The position numbers and the translations under genes are program-made. From NCBI RefSeq assembly GCF_000093085.1, contig NC_014219.1, forward strand, positions 1,054,001 through 1,118,000: 64,000 nt of DNA, given 5' to 3'. Positions 8,127 through 16,135 of the stretch are shown here, piece by piece (position 1 is the stretch's first letter; each line of letters begins with the position of its first letter). Under the pieces are notes generated by a model that was given only the letters and a program-made list of their open reading frames with translations, was not told the DNA's origin and made no database searches. The DNA comes from [Bacillus] selenitireducens MLS10. Lineage in GTDB: Bacteria > Bacillota > Bacilli > Bacillales > Salisediminibacteriaceae.

Positions 8127-9058
8127 TGGACAGTGAAACGCCGGTTATGTCGGTAAAGAATCTGAGTAAGACGATTGGCAAAGCGCCGATTATCCACAAC
8201 ATCTCCTTCGATCTCTATCCGGGCGAAGTGTTTGGCTTTCTCGGTCCGAACGGTTCGGGCAAAACGACGACGATCCGCATGATCGTCGGTCTCATCCGTC
8301 CGACGGAGGGCGTCGTGACAATCGGGGGCTATGACGTACAAAAGCAGTTTGTTAAGGCGATGCGGCATATCGGATCCATCGTTGAAAACCCGGAGATGTA
8401 TGACTATTTGAGCGGATGGGAGAATCTCAAACAGTTTCAACGCATGGTGCCGGGTGTGACCGAGAAGCGGATGCATGAAGTCATTGAACTCGTCGGCATG
8501 AAAAACCGGGTGCATGATCCCGTGAAGACGTATTCCCTCGGCATGCGCCAGCGCCTCGGGATCGCCCAGGCGCTGTTAAACCGGCCGAAGGTGCTGATAT
8601 TGGATGAACCGGCAAACGGTCTCGATCCGAAAGGGATCCGGGAGATGCGGCAGTTTATCCGCCGGCTCGCAGAAGAGGAAGGGCTCAGTGTGCTCGTCTC
8701 CTCCCACCTGCTCAGTGAGATCCAGCTCATGTGTGACCGGGTCGCGATCATCTCAAAAGGGGCGGTTCTTGCCGTCGACCGGGTCGATGAGCTGTTGGCC
8801 GAACAAGGCCGTGTCATCTGGGAAGCCTCTCCTGTCGATGAGGCTAGGGCGATCATTCAGGAACATCTCGAGGTTTTGGACGAAGAGGTGGCCGCAGGGG
8901 AACATGAACCGATCGTGACGATGGATGACGGGACGGATCTCGCCGAGGTCAATGAAGCACTCGTCAAGGCGGGGGTGCGGGTGCACCGGATGGAGCGGCA
9001 TCTGCCGGCCCTTGAAGACCTCTTCTTGGATATGACGGGAGGTGAGTCCATTGATTGA
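8126..9058 (+). CDS. ABC transporter ATP-binding protein
   Basis: A 310-residue ATPase of the BcrA/NatA type. Walker A is GPNGSGKTT, the signature is YSLGMRQRLG and Walker B is VLILDEPANGLDP. The roughly 90-residue extension after the ATPase core is common in exporters with ABC-2 permeases. The start ATG overlaps the stop of the GDSL hydrolase, and its end overlaps the permease start by 8 nt, so these form one complex and operon. Exported substrate unknown. Antibiotic resistance, lipid or stress export are all possible. Confidence 0.92.
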   Translation: MDSETPVMSVKNLSKTIGKAPIIHNISFDLYPGEVFGFLGPNGSGKTTTIRMIVGLIRPTEGVVTIGGYDVQKQFVKAMRHIGSIVENPEMYDYLSGWENLKQFQRMVPGVTEKRMHEVIELVGMKNRVHDPVKTYSLGMRQRLGIAQALLNRPKVLILDEPANGLDPKGIREMRQFIRRLAEEEGLSVLVSSHLLSEIQLMCDRVAIISKGAVLAVDRVDELLAEQGRVIWEASPVDEARAIIQEHLEVLDEEVAAGEHEPIVTMDDGTDLAEVNEALVKAGVRVHRMERHLPALEDLFLDMTGGESID

Positions 9059-10016
9059 GCTCGTCTACAACGAATGGATCAAGCTTGTCAGGAAAAAACG
9101 ATTTTACGTCGTCGGGCTCATCATCATCCTCTTTGTCGGCATGTTCGCCTACGCCCAGCTTGTTCAGGAACGGAACGCCGAGGAACGATTCGGAGATATC
9201 GCCTGGGATGAACAGCTCGAACAGGAAATCGGCAACCTCGAATCGCGCCTTGATCAGATGGAGATTCCCGAGGAATTTGCCCGCTCAATCCAGGCTCAGG
9301 TCGAACAGCAGCGCATTTATCTCGAAGAAGGCATCAATCCGAACGAAACCGGTGCGGCGATGTTTCTCCGGATGTTTCTTGATAATTCCGGCGATCTGTT
9401 TATCCCGCTTCTGATTGTCGTCGTCACGGCAGACCTCGTCAGCTCAGAGCGGAGTGCGGGGACGATCAAGATGCTTTTGACGCGGCCGGTGGAGCGGTGG
9501 CGGATTCTCCTCAGCAAGTGGCTGACAATGGTGATGTCGGTGTCGTTGATCGTATTGTTCATCAGTCTCGTGTCTGTTTTGATCGCGGGTGTCATGTTTG
9601 GTTTTGGCGGCTGGACGCATCCGATTATCGCTGCTTTCTCGAGGGGGCCTGGTGAACTGACGGTGCTTCCGCACTGGCAATACATCGTGATGGCCGGCGG
9701 GCTGACCTGGTTTGCCGCCGTCGCGGTAGGGTCGCTGACATTTTTGCTGTCGGTTCTCTTAAAGAGCACGGCGGCGGTCATGGGCTTTATGCTCGCGGCC
9801 CTCATTTCCGGGACGATTCTTTCCGTCTTTATCGGCTCCTGGGAGTCTGCGAAGTATTTGTTTATGGTCAATCTCAGACTCACCGGCTACCTTGGAGGTC
9901 ATACACCGCCTGTTGAAGGGATGACGCTGCTCTTTTCGACGATGGTTCTGTTCGTCTGGGGCGCAGTGGCGACGGCGATTGCCTTTCGCAGATTCAACCG
10001 GATGGATATGCTGTGA
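9051..10016 (+). CDS. ABC-2 type permease
   Basis: A 321-residue membrane partner of the preceding ATPase. One N-terminal helix (about 16-36) is followed by a large, charged extracytoplasmic segment (about 40-110). Five or so helices follow in the C-terminal two thirds, including the ERSAGTIKMLLTRPV coupling region typical of ABC-2 permeases. The start is taken as TTG at 9051, 5 nt after GGGAGGTGA. A GTG at 9042 lies inside that ribosome site. A strong terminator follows the gene. Confidence 0.88.
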   Translation: MIELVYNEWIKLVRKKRFYVVGLIIILFVGMFAYAQLVQERNAEERFGDIAWDEQLEQEIGNLESRLDQMEIPEEFARSIQAQVEQQRIYLEEGINPNETGAAMFLRMFLDNSGDLFIPLLIVVVTADLVSSERSAGTIKMLLTRPVERWRILLSKWLTMVMSVSLIVLFISLVSVLIAGVMFGFGGWTHPIIAAFSRGPGELTVLPHWQYIVMAGGLTWFAAVAVGSLTFLLSVLLKSTAAVMGFMLAALISGTILSVFIGSWESAKYLFMVNLRLTGYLGGHTPPVEGMTLLFSTMVLFVWGAVATAIAFRRFNRMDML

Positions 10017-10036
10017 GAGTCGAAAAAGAGCTGATA

Positions 10037-10066
10037 AACAGGGCATTTTGACAGATGCCCTGTTTT
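10037..10066 (+). terminator. Terminator of the GDSL/ABC operon
   Basis: AACAGGGCA and TGCCCTGTT form a perfect 9-bp stem around a 10-nt loop, followed by TTTTGT. Confidence 0.8.
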
Positions 10067-10077
10067 GTCCGTTCCAA

Positions 10078-10091
10078 TGTAAGCGCCATCA
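10078..10091 (+). promoter_or_regulatory. cre-like CcpA site in the dha promoter
   Basis: TGTAAGCGCCATCA matches the CcpA cre consensus TGWAANCGNTNWCA at all but one position. It lies just upstream of a TACAAT -10 element (10095-10100), whose -35 at 10072-10077 (TTCCAA) is poor. This would give catabolite repression of the dha operon. About 105 nt of leader follow, with an imperfect GGCGAAGGT/ACCGTCGCC hairpin near 10113-10142. Confidence 0.5.
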
Positions 10092-10209
10092 TTTTACAAT
10101 GGAGGAGAACGGGCGAAGGTCCCTGTGAAGAACCGTCGCCTGTCAGGATTGCGAGGCGCAGTCATGCAGAAGAACGGATGACCCACATTCAAAAGGAGCG
10201 TGAAGAGGT

Positions 10210-11202
10210 ATGAAGAAGATTATCAACAACCCGGACCACATTCTTGACGAAATGCTTGACGGTTTTGCTTTTGCCAACAGCCATCTGGTAGAGCGTGTCG
10301 TCGGCACGAGTGTCATCGCACGGACATACAGACAAGAGGGGAAGGTGGCCCTTGTAAGCGGCGGCGGAAGCGGACATGAACCGAGTCACGCAGGCTTTGT
10401 CGGTAAAGGCATGCTCGCCGCTGCGGTGTGCGGGGAGGTCTTTACGTCACCGACACCGGATCAGGTTTATGAAGGGATTAAAGCGGCGGATCAGGGCGGC
10501 GGCGTGCTTCTGATTATCAAAAACTATACCGGAGACGTCATGAACTTCGAGATGGCCGCGGAGCTTGCCGAAGGGGATGACATTGAAGTGGCCCATATCG
10601 TCGTCGATGATGACATTGCCGTTGAAGACAGCTCTTTTACGGCAGGAAAGCGGGGCGTCGCGGGCACGGTCATTATCCACAAGATCCTCGGTGCCGCCGC
10701 AGAGAGCGGCCTCTCGCTTCAGGAGCTGAAGACGCTCGGAGAGACGCTTGTCAAGAACATCAAGACGATCGGTGTGTCGATCCTGCCGGCGACGGTGCCG
10801 GCCGTCGGGAAACCCGGCTTTGAACTGAAGGATGACGAGATGGAATACGGCGTCGGGATCCACGGGGAGCCGGGCTACCGAAGAGAGGCGCTGAAGCCGT
10901 CGAAAGACATTGCAGAAGAGCTCATGGCCAAGCTGAAGGACGCCTTTGATTGGCAGAAAGGCGACCGCTACGGGGTTCTGGTCAACGGCCTCGGGGCCAC
11001 ACCGCTCATGGAACAGTTCGTCTTTATGAACGACGTGGCGAAAGCCCTTGACCGTGAAGGGCTTGACGTTGCCTTCACGAAAGTCGGGTCGCTCATGACA
11101 TCGATCGATATGGCCGGGGTCTCCCTGACGTTAGTGAAGATTGAGGATGAGAAGTGGCTTGAGTATTACCGGATGCCGGTAGAGACAACGGACTGGGCAT
11201 AA
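10210..11202 (+). CDS. dhaK: Dihydroxyacetone kinase, substrate-binding subunit DhaK
   Basis: A 330-residue DhaK. It binds dihydroxyacetone covalently and presents it to DhaL-ADP for phosphoryl transfer. The key residues fall at the same numbers as in E. coli DhaK: His56 (GGGSGHEP), Asp109 (KNYTGD) and the hemiaminal-forming His218 (GIHGEPG). The gene is first of dhaK-dhaL-dhaM, behind a cre-like site. AGCGTGAAGAGG precedes the ATG. With DhaM present, the phosphate donor is the PTS rather than ATP. Confidence 0.96.
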   Translation: MKKIINNPDHILDEMLDGFAFANSHLVERVVGTSVIARTYRQEGKVALVSGGGSGHEPSHAGFVGKGMLAAAVCGEVFTSPTPDQVYEGIKAADQGGGVLLIIKNYTGDVMNFEMAAELAEGDDIEVAHIVVDDDIAVEDSSFTAGKRGVAGTVIIHKILGAAAESGLSLQELKTLGETLVKNIKTIGVSILPATVPAVGKPGFELKDDEMEYGVGIHGEPGYRREALKPSKDIAEELMAKLKDAFDWQKGDRYGVLVNGLGATPLMEQFVFMNDVAKALDREGLDVAFTKVGSLMTSIDMAGVSLTLVKIEDEKWLEYYRMPVETTDWA

Positions 11203-11235
11203 CGAAAATCTGGAATGAAAGGTCTGGTGGCACGC

Positions 11236-11823
11236 ATGTTTACAGTGGAGAATTCGATCGAATCGATCACGCGCTTTAACGACAGCGTACAGGAGAAGAA
11301 AGCCTGGCTGTCGGATCTTGATACGCCGATTGGCGACGGGGATCACGGGACGAATATGGCACGGGGGCTTATGGAGGCCGTCACGAAAATTGAAGCCGGG
11401 AGCTTCACTAATCCGGCGGATGTGTGGAAGACGGCGGCCATGGCCATGATCGGCAAGACCGGCGGTGCGTCAGGTCCCCTTTACGGAACGGCGATGATGG
11501 AGATGAGTAAAGCCGTCAAAGACAATCCGGAAGACATCGAGGGCGCATTGAAAGCCGGACTCGCGGGTATTCAGAAGCGGGGCAAAGCGGAAATCAACGA
11601 GAAGACGATGGTCGACGTGTGGTCTCCGGTAATCGAAGCGGTATCGGCTTCAAACCTGACTGAGGCACTGATTGATGAAGCGGTGGACCAAACGAAGGAT
11701 CTGAAAGCAACGAAAGGCCGGGCATCTTATGTCGGGGAGCGTTCCATCGGACATATCGACCCGGGTTCCGCTTCGAGCGGCCTGTTCTTCAAAGCGCTTC
11801 TTGAGGGAGGAGTGCTTTCATGA
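11236..11823 (+). CDS. dhaL: Dihydroxyacetone kinase, ADP-binding subunit DhaL
   Basis: A 195-residue DhaL carrying the Mg-ADP site with its Asp cluster (IGDGDHGTNM, about 32-41) and the GGASGPLYG stretch. ADP acts as a tightly bound cofactor that DhaM rephosphorylates. The start is taken at the ATG at 11236 (MFTVENSIES), which aligns with the family N-terminus and follows a weak GGTGG. An in-frame ATG at 11215 would add seven residues. It overlaps dhaM by 4 nt. Confidence 0.94.
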   Translation: MFTVENSIESITRFNDSVQEKKAWLSDLDTPIGDGDHGTNMARGLMEAVTKIEAGSFTNPADVWKTAAMAMIGKTGGASGPLYGTAMMEMSKAVKDNPEDIEGALKAGLAGIQKRGKAEINEKTMVDVWSPVIEAVSASNLTEALIDEAVDQTKDLKATKGRASYVGERSIGHIDPGSASSGLFFKALLEGGVLS

Positions 11824-12203
11824 GCCAGCCTGCGTACGGTGTATTGCTCGTGTCCCATTCCGCCAAGCTTGCCGAAGGGGTGATGGAGCTTTTGAAAGGC
11901 TCTGCCCCGGATGTGCCCATCACCTGGACCGGAGGCAATGATGACGGGGATCTTGGCGCGAGCTTTGAGAAGATTGAAGCGGCGCTCCGTGACAATGAGG
12001 GAGAAGAGGTTATGGCTTTTTACGATCTCGGCAGCGCAAAGATGACCCTCGACATGGTGATGGAGATGAGCGAGAAGCGGGTTCATCTCATGGATGCAGC
12101 CATGGTCGAAGGGGCATACACGGCGGCAGCACTCCTTCAGGGAGAGGCCTCCTTTGACACGATTACGGATCAGCTGGAGAAGCTGATGATTAAACAGAGC
12201 TGA
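11820..12203 (+). CDS. dhaM: PTS phosphodonor subunit DhaM
   Basis: A 127-residue single-domain EIIA of the mannose type. It passes phosphate from HPr to DhaL-ADP. The active-site His13 sits in VLLVSHSAKLAEG, and the GGNDDGDLGAS loop is typical. It is the short Gram-positive form, without the HPr and EI-like domains of E. coli DhaM. An ATGA overlap couples it to dhaL. Confidence 0.94.
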   Translation: MSQPAYGVLLVSHSAKLAEGVMELLKGSAPDVPITWTGGNDDGDLGASFEKIEAALRDNEGEEVMAFYDLGSAKMTLDMVMEMSEKRVHLMDAAMVEGAYTAAALLQGEASFDTITDQLEKLMIKQS

Positions 12204-12208
12204 ATGAC

Positions 12209-12243
12209 GGACCCGGGATGTGCAACTGCACTTTTCCGGGTCC
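12209..12243. promoter_or_regulatory. Inverted repeat between dhaM and dhaS
   Basis: Perfect 8-bp arms GGACCCGG and CCGGGTCC flank a 19-nt centre that itself contains TGCA-N2-TGCA. No T-run follows, so it is not a standard terminator. It could be a processing hairpin or an operator. It does not match the GGACACAT-N6-ATTTGTCC site described for lactococcal DhaS. Confidence 0.4.
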
Positions 12244-12285
12244 GCTTCCTCGATGGATGACGGATTCATACAGAAGGAGCGTTCG

Positions 12286-12870
12286 ATGACGGATTCACTG
12301 ATTACAAAGAAAATCATCGCCAAATCATTAAAGGAACTGATGGCGCGGCAGCCCTTTCAGAAGATATCCGTTCGGGATATCATGGAACGGGCCGGTCTGC
12401 GGCGCCAGACGTTCTATTATCATTTCCAGGACAAGTTTGAACTGTTGACGTGGATCTATCAGTCGGAGACCCGTGAGCATAGTATTGATTTCTTCAACTA
12501 TGATGAGCCGGAGCGGATCTTTACGCATCTGTTGTATTACGTCTATGATAACCGGGAATTTTATGAAAAGGCGATTCAGGTCCATGAACAGAACGGCTTC
12601 TTTCAGGCACTGTCTGTTCACATTGAGTCTCTGTATGACCGGCTGATCAGTGAATGGGCCAAACGGGACGGTTTTACGCTCTCAGATGAACGGAGAGAAT
12701 TCATCATTCGTTATTACAGTAAGGGATTTATAGGCTTTGTTGAAACATGGCTCGCTGAAGGATGCCGGACAGATGCAAGAGAGCTGTCCGGTGAACTGAA
12801 CGATGTCGTGCACAAGGGACTCAGAAATTGTCTGAACAGCAGGGCGGAAGACGGGGGTGACAGAGAGTGA
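12286..12870 (+). CDS. dhaS: TetR-family activator of the dha operon
   Basis: A 194-residue TetR-type protein of the DhaS group. The N-terminal helix-turn-helix is clear (KISVRDIMERAGLRRQTFYYHF). The C-terminal half is helical and rich in Tyr and acidic residues, as in other DhaS proteins. In Lactococcus, DhaS activates dha genes when bound by the DhaK-like DhaQ carrying dihydroxyacetone, and here a dhaK paralog follows directly. The ATG at 12286 follows AAGGAGCG. An in-frame ATG at 12220 lies inside the preceding inverted repeat and is rejected. Confidence 0.88.
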   Translation: MTDSLITKKIIAKSLKELMARQPFQKISVRDIMERAGLRRQTFYYHFQDKFELLTWIYQSETREHSIDFFNYDEPERIFTHLLYYVYDNREFYEKAIQVHEQNGFFQALSVHIESLYDRLISEWAKRDGFTLSDERREFIIRYYSKGFIGFVETWLAEGCRTDARELSGELNDVVHKGLRNCLNSRAEDGGDRE

Positions 12871-13838
12871 AACATATTATAAACAGACCGGATGAGGCCG
12901 TCGATGAGATGCTTCTCGGCTTCGCCTATGCAAACAGTGAGGACGTGACGCTTCTCGAGCATGCCCGGGCGATTGTTCTACGGGAAATCCCGGATGACCG
13001 GGTCGCGCTGATCAGCGGCGGAGGCAGCGGTCATGAGCCGGGGCATATGGGGTATGTGAAACGGGGCATCCTCACGGCGGCGGTACACGGTCCGATTTTT
13101 GTTCCTCCGACAAAGGAGCAGGTGCTCGAGACGATCCGGCACGTGGACCGTGGACAGGGGATCCTCGTCATTATCAAGAATTTCACGGCGGATCTCGATG
13201 CGTTTTTGCCGGCGGTGATTCAGGCGAAGACCGAGGGGATTCACATCGCGCATCTCGTCGTGGAAGACGACGTCTCTGTCGCCAACGATGATACGTTCAA
13301 CCGCCGAAGACGCGGTGTTGCCGGGACGGTGCTCCTGCATCGGATGCTCGGGAAAGCGGCACAAGAAGGGATGGTGCTTGAAGAACTCCGATCCCTTGGA
13401 TCAGAGGTGCTTCCCCATATGGCGACCCTCGGTGTGGCATTGACACCTGCGGACATACCGGGTCAGGCGAAGCCGCTCTTCACCCTCGACGAAGATGAAC
13501 TCTTTTTCGGCGCGGGGATCCACGGGGAGCCGGGATACCGCCGGGAGCCGATGGTCTCGTCTGAACAGATTGCCATCGAGTTTGTGAACAAGCTGAAGAG
13601 CCGCTTTCGCTGGCGAAAAGGGGATGCGTTCATCGTTCTCTTGAACGGTCTCGGTGGCACGACACTGATGGAGCAGTATATTTTGACGAATGATATCCGC
13701 AGGCTGTTTGATCTCGAAGGGCTTGACGTAAGATGGGCAAAAACGGGAAACTGTCTGACATCTCTGAACATGCAGGGGGTGTCTCTGACAATGATAAAAG
13801 TTATGAATCCCTCTTGGCTTATGCATATTCGTCTGTAA
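12867..13838 (+). CDS. dhaQ: DhaK paralog, probable co-activator DhaQ
   Basis: A 323-residue DhaK-like protein starting at GTG, overlapping the dhaS stop by 4 nt. It retains His56, Asp109 and the substrate-binding His219 (GIHGEPG), so it should still bind dihydroxyacetone covalently. Around Asp109 the kinase stretch NYTGDVMNF is changed to NFTADLDAF, and several surface segments differ. Coupling to dhaS supports the DhaQ role, a dihydroxyacetone-sensing partner of DhaS, rather than a second kinase subunit. Because the active residues remain, a kinase role cannot be excluded. Confidence 0.82.
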   Translation: MKHIINRPDEAVDEMLLGFAYANSEDVTLLEHARAIVLREIPDDRVALISGGGSGHEPGHMGYVKRGILTAAVHGPIFVPPTKEQVLETIRHVDRGQGILVIIKNFTADLDAFLPAVIQAKTEGIHIAHLVVEDDVSVANDDTFNRRRRGVAGTVLLHRMLGKAAQEGMVLEELRSLGSEVLPHMATLGVALTPADIPGQAKPLFTLDEDELFFGAGIHGEPGYRREPMVSSEQIAIEFVNKLKSRFRWRKGDAFIVLLNGLGGTTLMEQYILTNDIRRLFDLEGLDVRWAKTGNCLTSLNMQGVSLTMIKVMNPSWLMHIRL

Positions 13839-13907
13839 ACATTATAATTTTCTCTTGTATGACTTGGAATATGTTTCATAAACTCATGTAATACCGGTGT
13901 CTTTTGA

Positions 13908-13939
13908 AGGAACTCTCATAATCGAGGGTTCTTTTTTTA
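13908..13939 (+). terminator. Terminator after dhaQ
   Basis: GAACTCTC pairs with GAGGGTTC (one G-U) around a short loop, followed by seven Ts. Confidence 0.75.
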
Positions 13940-14060
13940 TTTCTGTGTCTGTATTTTTCAAACAATTAACTGGCAAAAGTTACTGAGAGCTGACCTTGTC
14001 CCGGGCTGTGAAGATTCTTGAGTTCTGTCTGAAGTTCCGGCAACAAAAGCTATAAGCAAT

Positions 14061-14080
14061 TTGTATAGTTAATGTACAAT
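14061..14080 (+). repeat. 20-bp dyad repeat, copy 1
   Basis: Contains TTGTA-N9-TACAA. Seventeen of 20 bases match copy 2, 125 bp downstream. Confidence 0.55.
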
Positions 14081-14185
14081 GATAAGATAATTATTTAATC
14101 GTTATTTGAGTAACAAAAACAACAAAAATAAAATAAATATTAAAAAATAAGGGGTTTCTTTTTGGGAAATGGGTATATATACATT

Positions 14186-14205
14186 TAGTACAGTCAATGT
14201 ACAAT
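14186..14205 (+). repeat. 20-bp dyad repeat, copy 2
   Basis: Shares AGT-N-AATGTACAAT with copy 1 and ends 20 bp before the SLH protein start. Likely a duplicated regulator site or promoter remnant. Confidence 0.55.
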
Positions 14206-14225
14206 AAATTATAGGGGTGATCCGA

Positions 14226-15887
14226 GTGAGTGAGTTGAGTAGGAAGAAAAGTATTATTGCATTTTTCTTAACAGCAGTGTTGATCTTTACCTCTGCAATG
14301 GGCGTAAGCGCAATGAATCTGCATTTTTCAGATGTTGGTGAAACGCACCGTGCTTCAGAAGAAATCAACACATTACGAGAGTTGGGATACATTGAAGGTT
14401 TTTCTGATGGAAGTTTCAGGCCAGATCACAACATCACAAGAGGGCAGGTAGCATTAATTATGGCTCGTTCACTCGGGCTGATGAACGTATCTGGTCATCA
14501 CGGTGAAACAGGTTTTAATGACATACCGCCAACAAGCAGATACTTTGAAGCAACAAACGCTTTAAAAAATGAAGGCATCATAGAAGGATTTAGTGATGGT
14601 TCATTCAGGCCTGATCATCCGATTACGCGTGGTGAGATGGCTAACATAATCGTTGAGGCGTATGATTTGCAGCGTACGAGTGAGACATTCTCATTCTCAG
14701 ATCAGGGAGTCTCGACCAGAGATGCGGTCCAAACTCTTTATGACGAAGGCATTACAGAAGGAGTCTCTGAAACAATGTTCGGAACGTTCAGTAATCTGAA
14801 GCGTTCAGATTTTGCAATATTTGTATTCCGGGCCATGCAGGAAGATCCGATCACGGTTGAGTCCATCGTCTTCAACGAAGCAGGCGATCAGTTTGCGATC
14901 ACCTTCAGCGATCTCCCTGCAGGTGCAGAAGTGGCAAACCTCGACCAGGCAGGGATCCTTTCGGTTCTTGAAGCACTGGATCTCCTTGATACGGTAATGA
15001 TCGAGTTTAACGGAGCCGACATTACGGCGGCTGCCCTTGAGATTTTGGATCTGTCCACGGGTTCTGATCCGCTTGACGGGTTGACGTTGACGGTTGATCA
15101 CGTGAACCTGAACGACCTGCCGGATGCGGCTGAGGGTGACGAAGTGACTTTGACGATCGGAGGCACGAGCGGGGTGTACACGATTCTGCCGGATCCGATC
15201 ACGGTTGAATCGATTGTCTTCAACGAAGCAGGCGATCAGTTTGCGATCACCTTCAGCGATCTCCCTGCAGGTGCAGAAGTGGCAAACCTCGACCAGGCAG
15301 GGATCCTTTCGGTTCTCGAAGCACTGGATCTCCTTGATACGGTAATGATCGAGTTTAACGGAGCCGACATTACGGCGGCTGCCCTTGAGATTTTGGATCT
15401 GTCCACGGGTTCTGATCCGCTTGACGGGTTGACGTTGACGGTTGATCACGTGAACCTGAACGACCTGCCGGATGCGGCTGAGGGTGACGAAGTGACTTTG
15501 ACGATCGGAGGCACGAGCGGGGTGTACACGATTCTGCCGGATCCGATCACGGTTGAATCGATTGTCTTCAACGAAGCAGGCGATCAGTTTGCGATCACCT
15601 TCAGCGATCTCCCTGCAGGTGCAGAAGTGGCAAACCTCGACCAGGCAGGGATCCTTTCGGTTCTCGAAGCACTGGATCTCCTTGATACGGTAATGATCGA
15701 GTTTAACGGAGCCGACATTACGGCGGCTGCCCTTGAGATTTTGGATCTGTCCACGGGTTCTGATCCGCTTGACGGGTTGACGTTGACGGTTGATCACGTG
15801 AACCTGAACGACCTGCCGGACGCGACTACAGGGGATGAAGTACGTTTAACAATTGGAACAGAGATTGGAACGTATATCATTTTATAA
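14226..15887 (+). CDS. SLH-anchored surface protein with three near-identical repeats
   Basis: A 553-residue exported protein. A signal peptide (about 1-28) is followed by three S-layer homology domains (about 33-200, with GFSDGSFRPDHNITRG-type motifs), which bind pyruvylated wall polysaccharide. Then come three tandem copies of a 116-residue module (from about residue 207) that begins DPITVESIVFNEAGDQFAI. The module is acidic and beta-rich, perhaps an Ig-like or adhesive unit; no named family recognised. The DNA of copies 2 and 3 is identical for about 280 bp, so expansion is recent or homogenised. Start chosen is GTG 14226, spaced 6-7 nt from GGGGTG; GTG 14217 lies within that site. Possible S-layer or adhesin component. 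Confidence 0.85.
   Translation: MSELSRKKSIIAFFLTAVLIFTSAMGVSAMNLHFSDVGETHRASEEINTLRELGYIEGFSDGSFRPDHNITRGQVALIMARSLGLMNVSGHHGETGFNDIPPTSRYFEATNALKNEGIIEGFSDGSFRPDHPITRGEMANIIVEAYDLQRTSETFSFSDQGVSTRDAVQTLYDEGITEGVSETMFGTFSNLKRSDFAIFVFRAMQEDPITVESIVFNEAGDQFAITFSDLPAGAEVANLDQAGILSVLEALDLLDTVMIEFNGADITAAALEILDLSTGSDPLDGLTLTVDHVNLNDLPDAAEGDEVTLTIGGTSGVYTILPDPITVESIVFNEAGDQFAITFSDLPAGAEVANLDQAGILSVLEALDLLDTVMIEFNGADITAAALEILDLSTGSDPLDGLTLTVDHVNLNDLPDAAEGDEVTLTIGGTSGVYTILPDPITVESIVFNEAGDQFAITFSDLPAGAEVANLDQAGILSVLEALDLLDTVMIEFNGADITAAALEILDLSTGSDPLDGLTLTVDHVNLNDLPDATTGDEVRLTIGTEIGTYIIL
14844..15191 (+). repeat. 348-bp coding tandem repeat, copy 1
   Basis: Encodes 116 residues. It differs from copy 2 only by a few third-position changes near its start (GAGTCCATC against GAATCGATT) and one CTT/CTC change. 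Confidence 0.95.
15192..15539 (+). repeat. 348-bp coding tandem repeat, copy 2
   Basis: Begins GATCCGATCACGGTTGAATC. Identical to copy 3 until about 280 bp into the unit. Confidence 0.95.
15540..15887 (+). repeat. 348-bp coding tandem repeat, copy 3 (divergent end)
   Basis: Same unit as copy 2, but the last 69 bp differ and encode the C-terminal cap DATTGDEVRLTIG and the stop codon. Confidence 0.95.
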
Positions 15888-15933
15888 ACACGCAGGAAGT
15901 GCATGATCTGATATTTGAAAGAGAATCATTCGG

Positions 15934-15967
15934 GCAGGTGCAGTAATGGCACCTGCTTTGTTATTTA
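15934..15967 (+). terminator. Terminator of the SLH repeat protein
   Basis: GCAGGTGC and GCACCTGC form an 8-bp stem with a 7-nt loop, followed by TTTGTTATTT. Confidence 0.8.
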
Positions 15968-16076
15968 TTTTAGGCGCATTATCGCAGAAGAAACAGAACA
16001 GAAAATGCGGCATGGTCTAAATGGATGTGATTCAGCAATTGTTGTGTTACCTGATTCGAAAGAGAACGGTAAATTC

Positions 16077-16105
16077 TTGTGTAGTGAATACCAAAACTGT
16101 ATAAT
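16077..16105 (+). promoter_or_regulatory. Sigma-A promoter of the CAP-domain gene
   Basis: TTGTGT (16077-16082), 17-bp spacer, TATAAT (16100-16105), 30 bp before the start codon. Confidence 0.7.
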
Positions 16106-16135
16106 GTCAGGTAATAAAAGGGAGGTGTGGTTGTT

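Larger units (their letters stand above)
13839..14225. other. AT-rich intergenic region with a terminator and repeated dyads
   Basis: A 387-bp gap between dhaQ and the SLH gene. It contains the dhaQ terminator, two copies of a 20-bp dyad-containing repeat and a very AT-rich stretch (14090-14160). No convincing gene or complete sigma-A promoter was found. A minus-strand frame at 14102-14392 is antisense to the SLH signal peptide and lacks a ribosome site. Confidence 0.7.

Noticed and set aside
10101-10209. Possible riboswitch in the dhaK leader
   Set aside because: A hairpin can be drawn, but no known riboswitch consensus (glycine, fluoride and others considered) fits. CcpA and DhaS/DhaQ already explain control.
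12209-12243. Terminator of dhaKLM
   Set aside because: The hairpin is strong but lacks a following T-run, so it was listed as a possible operator or processing site.
14102-14392. Minus-strand open frame overlapping the SLH gene start
   Set aside because: Low-complexity hydrophobic translation of AT-rich DNA, antisense to a signal peptide, with no ribosome site.
14805-15797. A 330-codon open frame on the minus strand inside the SLH repeat gene
   Set aside because: It is antisense to the tandem repeats, repeats with them and has no ribosome site. Openness follows from codon choice in the real gene.
14844-15887. Tandem repeats as a CRISPR array
   Set aside because: The unit is 348 bp, coding and without spacers.
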